A stretch of DNA of 8,917 nucleotides from Candidatus Hydrogenedentota bacterium (GTDB lineage Bacteria; Hydrogenedentota; Hydrogenedentia; Hydrogenedentales; SLHB01). The stretch is from the NCBI GenBank assembly GCA_023384315.1, contig JAHDWY010000139.1, forward strand, positions 1-8,917, written 5' to 3'. This document shows positions 7,058 to 8,917 of this stretch, piece by piece (position 1 is the stretch's first letter; the number at the start of each line of letters is the position of its first letter). Position numbers and translations under genes: made by a program. Below the pieces are notes generated by a model. It saw only the letters and a program-made list of their open reading frames with translations, searched no databases and was not told the DNA's origin.

Positions 7058-8230
7058 CTACCCGCTGGCCGAATTGATGTGGTGAACGTACTCGACAATC
7101 GCCCGCGCCCGGTGACGATGCGTGTGACATTCCATCACCCGTTGCCGGGCCGCAAGGCCCATCGCCCGTCGGCGCGCGTCGTCATCCAGCAACGCACGGT
7201 ACGTTTCCAAGGCCTCGTCCGCCGAACCCACGATGCAGATCTCTTTGTCCGGCTCAAACCATTCCTCAATGCCTTCATGCGGATTGGTCACGATGCAGCA
7301 TCCCATCGCCGCCAATTCAAAAGGTCGCATGGTGGAGGAACCGCGTACGCTTGCATGCGTGGAACGCGAAATATTCAGATTGATACGGCTCCGGCAGCAG
7401 GCCTGCCGCAGGGTGTTAAAGGAAACATCTCCCAGCAGGGTGGCCTCGCCAACGTCATCCGGAAACGCCTTGCCACCGAGGAAGAAACCCACACCCGGCG
7501 CCGACCGGCTCGGCGTTCGGACCATGGCGTCAAACCAGTCCTCCCGATACTCCAGCCCGTACCCATAGAAGAACACATCGCGATCCTGCCGGACAGTAAC
7601 CGGCTCGTACAGGGCCGGGTCCATACCCCAATGAACCGTGCACACGTCCCGCGCGCCCATCGACTTGAGATCGTCCGCTCCCGCGTCGGAATTGCACAGA
7701 ACCCCGTCGTACTCGCTGAGGTCCGCGCCTTCATACGATTTGAATCCCGACGCGAACCCGCTGAACCGCGGCAAACTCGCCGGCACATCACCATCGAAAT
7801 ACAGCACCGGCACCTTGAACCGCTCACGAATCATCGTCGGCAACCCCGTGAAATGGTTCACCGGGATCGTGAACACAATGATCGCATCCACGTCCCGCTC
7901 CGACGCCAGGATGCCCGACAGCCGGTCCACCCAACGCGGCCGCACCCACGTCTCCAGGAGCGTCTTGTTGAGCCACGCGCCCGCCCCTTCCTCGGTGGAC
8001 GTCGCCCCGGAACCAAACCACTTCTTCACCGCCGAAAACGCGCGGCTCTCCAGGTCGCACGGGTTCGGGTAACTCCGCCACCACGGCGTCTCGAACGCCG
8101 CGCCCATATACGGGATCGCGATGACGTCATGCCCCTCCTCATGCAACCCCTTCAGATACTGCCACCACGCCGGCGTGCACCCATACCGGTACCGAAGGTC
8201 CAACGCACTGCAAAGACAAACCAGTTTCAT
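7058..8230 (-). CDS. CgeB-like GT-B glycosyltransferase
   Basis: The 390-aa cytoplasmic protein looks like a GT-B fold glycosyltransferase of the CgeB / Glyco_trans_1_2 type. The N-terminal half starts MKLVCLCSALDLRYRYG with WWQYLKGLHEEGHDVIAIPY (22-41), the usual first Rossmann strand and helix. The linker region carries PVLYFDGDVPAS (141-152) and YDGVLCNSDAG (174-184), and FYGYGLEYREDW (221-232) opens the C-terminal domain. The donor-site region NLNISRS (284-290) followed by RPFELAAMGCCIVTN (302-316) and a C-terminal helix with RRRAMGLAARQRV is typical of this group. No membrane segment or signal is seen. Donor and acceptor are unknown; related proteins act on surface polysaccharide, spore or flagellar glycans. 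The Memo gene follows 46 bases downstream on the same strand, so they may be cotranscribed, without a known functional link. Confidence 0.85.
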   Translation of the reverse strand: MKLVCLCSALDLRYRYGCTPAWWQYLKGLHEEGHDVIAIPYMGAAFETPWWRSYPNPCDLESRAFSAVKKWFGSGATSTEEGAGAWLNKTLLETWVRPRWVDRLSGILASERDVDAIIVFTIPVNHFTGLPTMIRERFKVPVLYFDGDVPASLPRFSGFASGFKSYEGADLSEYDGVLCNSDAGADDLKSMGARDVCTVHWGMDPALYEPVTVRQDRDVFFYGYGLEYREDWFDAMVRTPSRSAPGVGFFLGGKAFPDDVGEATLLGDVSFNTLRQACCRSRINLNISRSTHASVRGSSTMRPFELAAMGCCIVTNPHEGIEEWFEPDKEICIVGSADEALETYRALLDDDARRRAMGLAARQRVMECHTHRHRARAIVEYVHHINSASG

Positions 8231-8236
8231 ACCGCC

Positions 8237-8245
8237 ATTCTAACA
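8237..8245 (-). promoter_or_regulatory. Possible extended -10 promoter giving a leaderless glycosyltransferase mRNA
   Basis: On the minus strand TGTTAGAAT (8245-8237) matches an extended -10 element (TGn plus TAGAAT, 5 of 6). Six bases separate it from ATG 8230, so transcription would start at or next to the start codon. There is no Shine-Dalgarno site between, only ggcggt. The -35 position (CTGATC) is poor. Seen by pattern only. Confidence 0.35.
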
Positions 8246-8320
8246 GGCCGCCCACCGGCGATCAGCATGGGGCGTGCAATCCTGTGCTGCGGCGCCCTCC
8301 GCCGATCGCATCGAATGATC

Positions 8321-8349
8321 TTGACCTGCCCGCGAGGCAGGGCTATTCT
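8321..8349 (+). promoter_or_regulatory. Sigma70-like promoter of the hicB remnant
   Basis: TTGACC (8321-8326, 5 of 6 to the -35 consensus) and TATTCT (8344-8349, 4 of 6 to the -10) are separated by exactly 17 bases. The start point would be about 8356, just before the Shine-Dalgarno site at 8360. It is the best promoter match I found in the window, and the spacer contains a palindrome listed separately. Confidence 0.6.
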
Positions 8350-8370
8350 GCTGTTCGATGGAGGCAGGTC
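8323..8370. repeat. Inverted cctgcc/ggcagg motifs over the hicB promoter, possible operator
   Basis: cctgcc (8325-8330) and ggcagg (8336-8341) form a palindrome with a 5-base centre lying in the spacer between -35 and -10. A third copy, ggcagg at 8363-8368, extends to ggcaggtc (8363-8370), the perfect complement of gacctgcc (8323-8330). Toxin-antitoxin operons are commonly autorepressed through such sites, so an operator is a reasonable inference. The factor that would bind is unknown; this HicB lacks an obvious DNA-binding extension. Confidence 0.4.
8360..8364 (+). promoter_or_regulatory. Shine-Dalgarno site of the hicB remnant
   Basis: GGAGG lies 8 bases before ATG 8373. It shows that this ATG was the original start and that the amber codon three codons later is truly in frame. 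Confidence 0.65.
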
Positions 8371-8372
8371 TG

Positions 8373-8582
8373 ATGAACTACTAGATTCCGCTCATACTCG
8401 CGCCGCAGCCGGAAGGTGGTTACACCGTGACCTCGCCCGTGCTGCCGGAATTGGTCACCGAAGGCGACACGGCCGATGAGGTATTGGCGAATGTTCGCGA
8501 CGCGCTCGCCGCCGTCGTCGAGGCCTACGCGGATTTGGGGCGGCCCCTTCCGCGTAACGCACAGATCCAGGACGCCTGGTAG
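8373..8582 (+). pseudogene. hicB: HicB-like antitoxin remnant with amber codon at position 4
   Basis: The frame from ATG 8373 reads M-N-Y-stop (TAG at 8382-8384) and then continues as a clear HicB-family sequence to TAG 8580-8582. IPLILAPQPEGGYTVTSP is followed by VLPELVTEGDTADEVLANV, then RDALAAVVEAYADLGRPLP and a short RNAQIQDAW end. HicB proteins with this start have Gln, Lys or another residue where the amber lies; one base change from CAG, AAG or GAG would explain it. Without the stop the product would be 69 residues, slightly short for the PQPEGGYTV subtype, whose C-terminus usually runs on for several residues, so the 3' end may also be altered. HicB neutralises the HicA mRNA interferase, but no hicA-like frame follows. 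GTG 8427 could restart a truncated 51-residue product. Sequencing error or stop readthrough are alternatives. Confidence 0.75.
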
Positions 8583-8640
8583 CTAAACCTTCAGCGTCGA
8601 CAAAGAAATCCAAGAAATCTGACGCTACTCACGCCAAATT

Positions 8641-8669
8641 CGAAATCCGAAGCACGAAATCCGAAACAA
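8641..8669 (+). repeat. Left copy of cgaaatccgaa-type repeat
   Basis: The 11-mer cgaaatccgaa occurs at 8641-8651 and again at 8655-8665, a 14-base period. Bases 8645-8669 are the perfect reverse complement of 8841-8865. Similar modular AT-rich repeats are remembered from planctomycete-type genomes, a recollection I cannot check here. Confidence 0.75.
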
Positions 8670-8840
8670 ATCTCAATGTCTGAAATTCCAATGACCAAAA
8701 CGGTAACAATGGCAGGCCCGAAGTCACGCCCCGGCACGATATAGTAGCGGACGGTCCACCCTCGAATCCCCTACGATTGAGCGGAATCCAGAATCCGTTG
8801 TTGCTTCATGAGCGTCATTTCGAATTTTGGTCCTTCGTGC

Positions 8841-8865
8841 TTGTTTCGGATTTCGTGCTTCGGAT
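8841..8865 (-). repeat. Right copy of the repeat, inverted
   Basis: Read on the minus strand it is identical over all 25 bases to 8645-8669, and identity stops at both ends of that block. Beyond the block, gaccaaaa is shared by the left flank (8693-8700) and, inverted, the right flank (about 8825-8832), so the two copies may once have matched over a longer stretch. Confidence 0.75.
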
Positions 8866-8917
8866 CACTACTGTCCGGTTGAGTTTTTGAAATTCAATTG
8901 GAAGCATAGTATTTACA

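Larger units (their letters stand above)
8583..8917. other. 335-base non-coding right end with repeats
   Basis: This stretch is more AT-rich than the rest and holds no supportable gene. It contains two inverted copies of a 25-base repeat (8645-8669 and 8841-8865). It also has a 6-base inverted repeat agcgtc/gacgct at 8593-8598 and 8621-8626, with two aagaaatc copies in its loop. No hicA, tRNA or terminator with a T-tract was found. The segment between the arms (8670-8840) has no recognisable coding content. Confidence 0.6.

Noticed and set aside
7043..7065. gcggg/cccgc hairpin between the glycosyltransferase and Memo genes as a terminator
   Set aside because: The stem is only 5 bases, has no T-tract on either strand and overlaps the glycosyltransferase stop codon.
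7055..8479. Long plus-strand open frame opposite the glycosyltransferase
   Set aside because: Its product is rich in Arg, Pro and His with no protein-like motifs, and it mirrors a well-supported gene on the other strand. It is a GC-bias shadow.
8676..8744. Short ATG frame of about 22 codons between the inverted repeats
   Set aside because: It is too short, has no ribosome site, and its start lies in repeat-flanking sequence.
8748..8775. tRNA T-loop-like string (ctcgaatcccc)
   Set aside because: The stem bases do not pair, the loop lacks the TTC start, and no acceptor or anticodon arm is found around it.
8866..8917. Possible start of an insertion sequence (cactactgtccggtt)
   Set aside because: It reminded me of some transposon ends, but the window stops before any transposase and no matching inverted end is visible.

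Overview
The window reads as a moderately GC-rich bacterial chromosome segment with two gene blocks that converge at about 5305 and a short non-coding, repeat-bearing stretch at the right end. The sequence has no rRNA or tRNA to place the organism. Several features would fit a planctomycete or a related uncultured PVC or Hydrogenedentes-type lineage: a GALK2-like galactokinase, a protein joining a GspF N-terminal-like module to duplicated small domains and TPRs, an exported Memo protein, and dispersed-type 'cgaaatccgaa' repeats. This assignment is a weak inference.

The plus-strand block (1-5307) begins with the 3' part of a sugar kinase of the galactokinase family, closest by eye to the long GALK2 type. 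After 332 non-coding bases comes a cytoplasmic fusion protein made of a GspF N-terminal-like module, two copies of a small DG...RG...FHL domain, and TPRs. A 242-base gap leads to a YfcE-like metallophosphoesterase, a dGTPase-family dNTP triphosphohydrolase starting 4 bases after it, and a purine nucleoside phosphorylase 69 bases further on. The last two could work in sequence: dGTP is hydrolysed to deoxyguanosine, which PNP then cleaves to guanine and deoxyribose-1-phosphate.

The minus-strand block (8230 down to 5304) holds a CgeB-like GT-B glycosyltransferase, a Memo-family protein with a Sec signal peptide and a degenerate active site, and an AMMECR1-domain protein whose start overlaps the Memo 3' end by 17 bases. 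Memo and AMMECR1 are two of the three AmmeMemoRadiSam components; the radical SAM partner is not in the window. The AMMECR1 stop codon overlaps the PNP stop codon on the other strand.

The right end (8231-8917) holds a convincing sigma70-like promoter and Shine-Dalgarno site driving a HicB-like antitoxin gene that is broken by an in-frame amber codon at codon 4 and has no hicA after it. Beyond it, two perfect 25-base copies of a repeat face each other in inverted orientation 171 bases apart. The best candidates for follow-up are the exported, degenerate Memo protein beside AMMECR1, the GspF-N/duplicated-domain/TPR fusion, the PNP that lacks its usual base-side loop, and the decayed HicB locus with its neighbouring inverted repeats.
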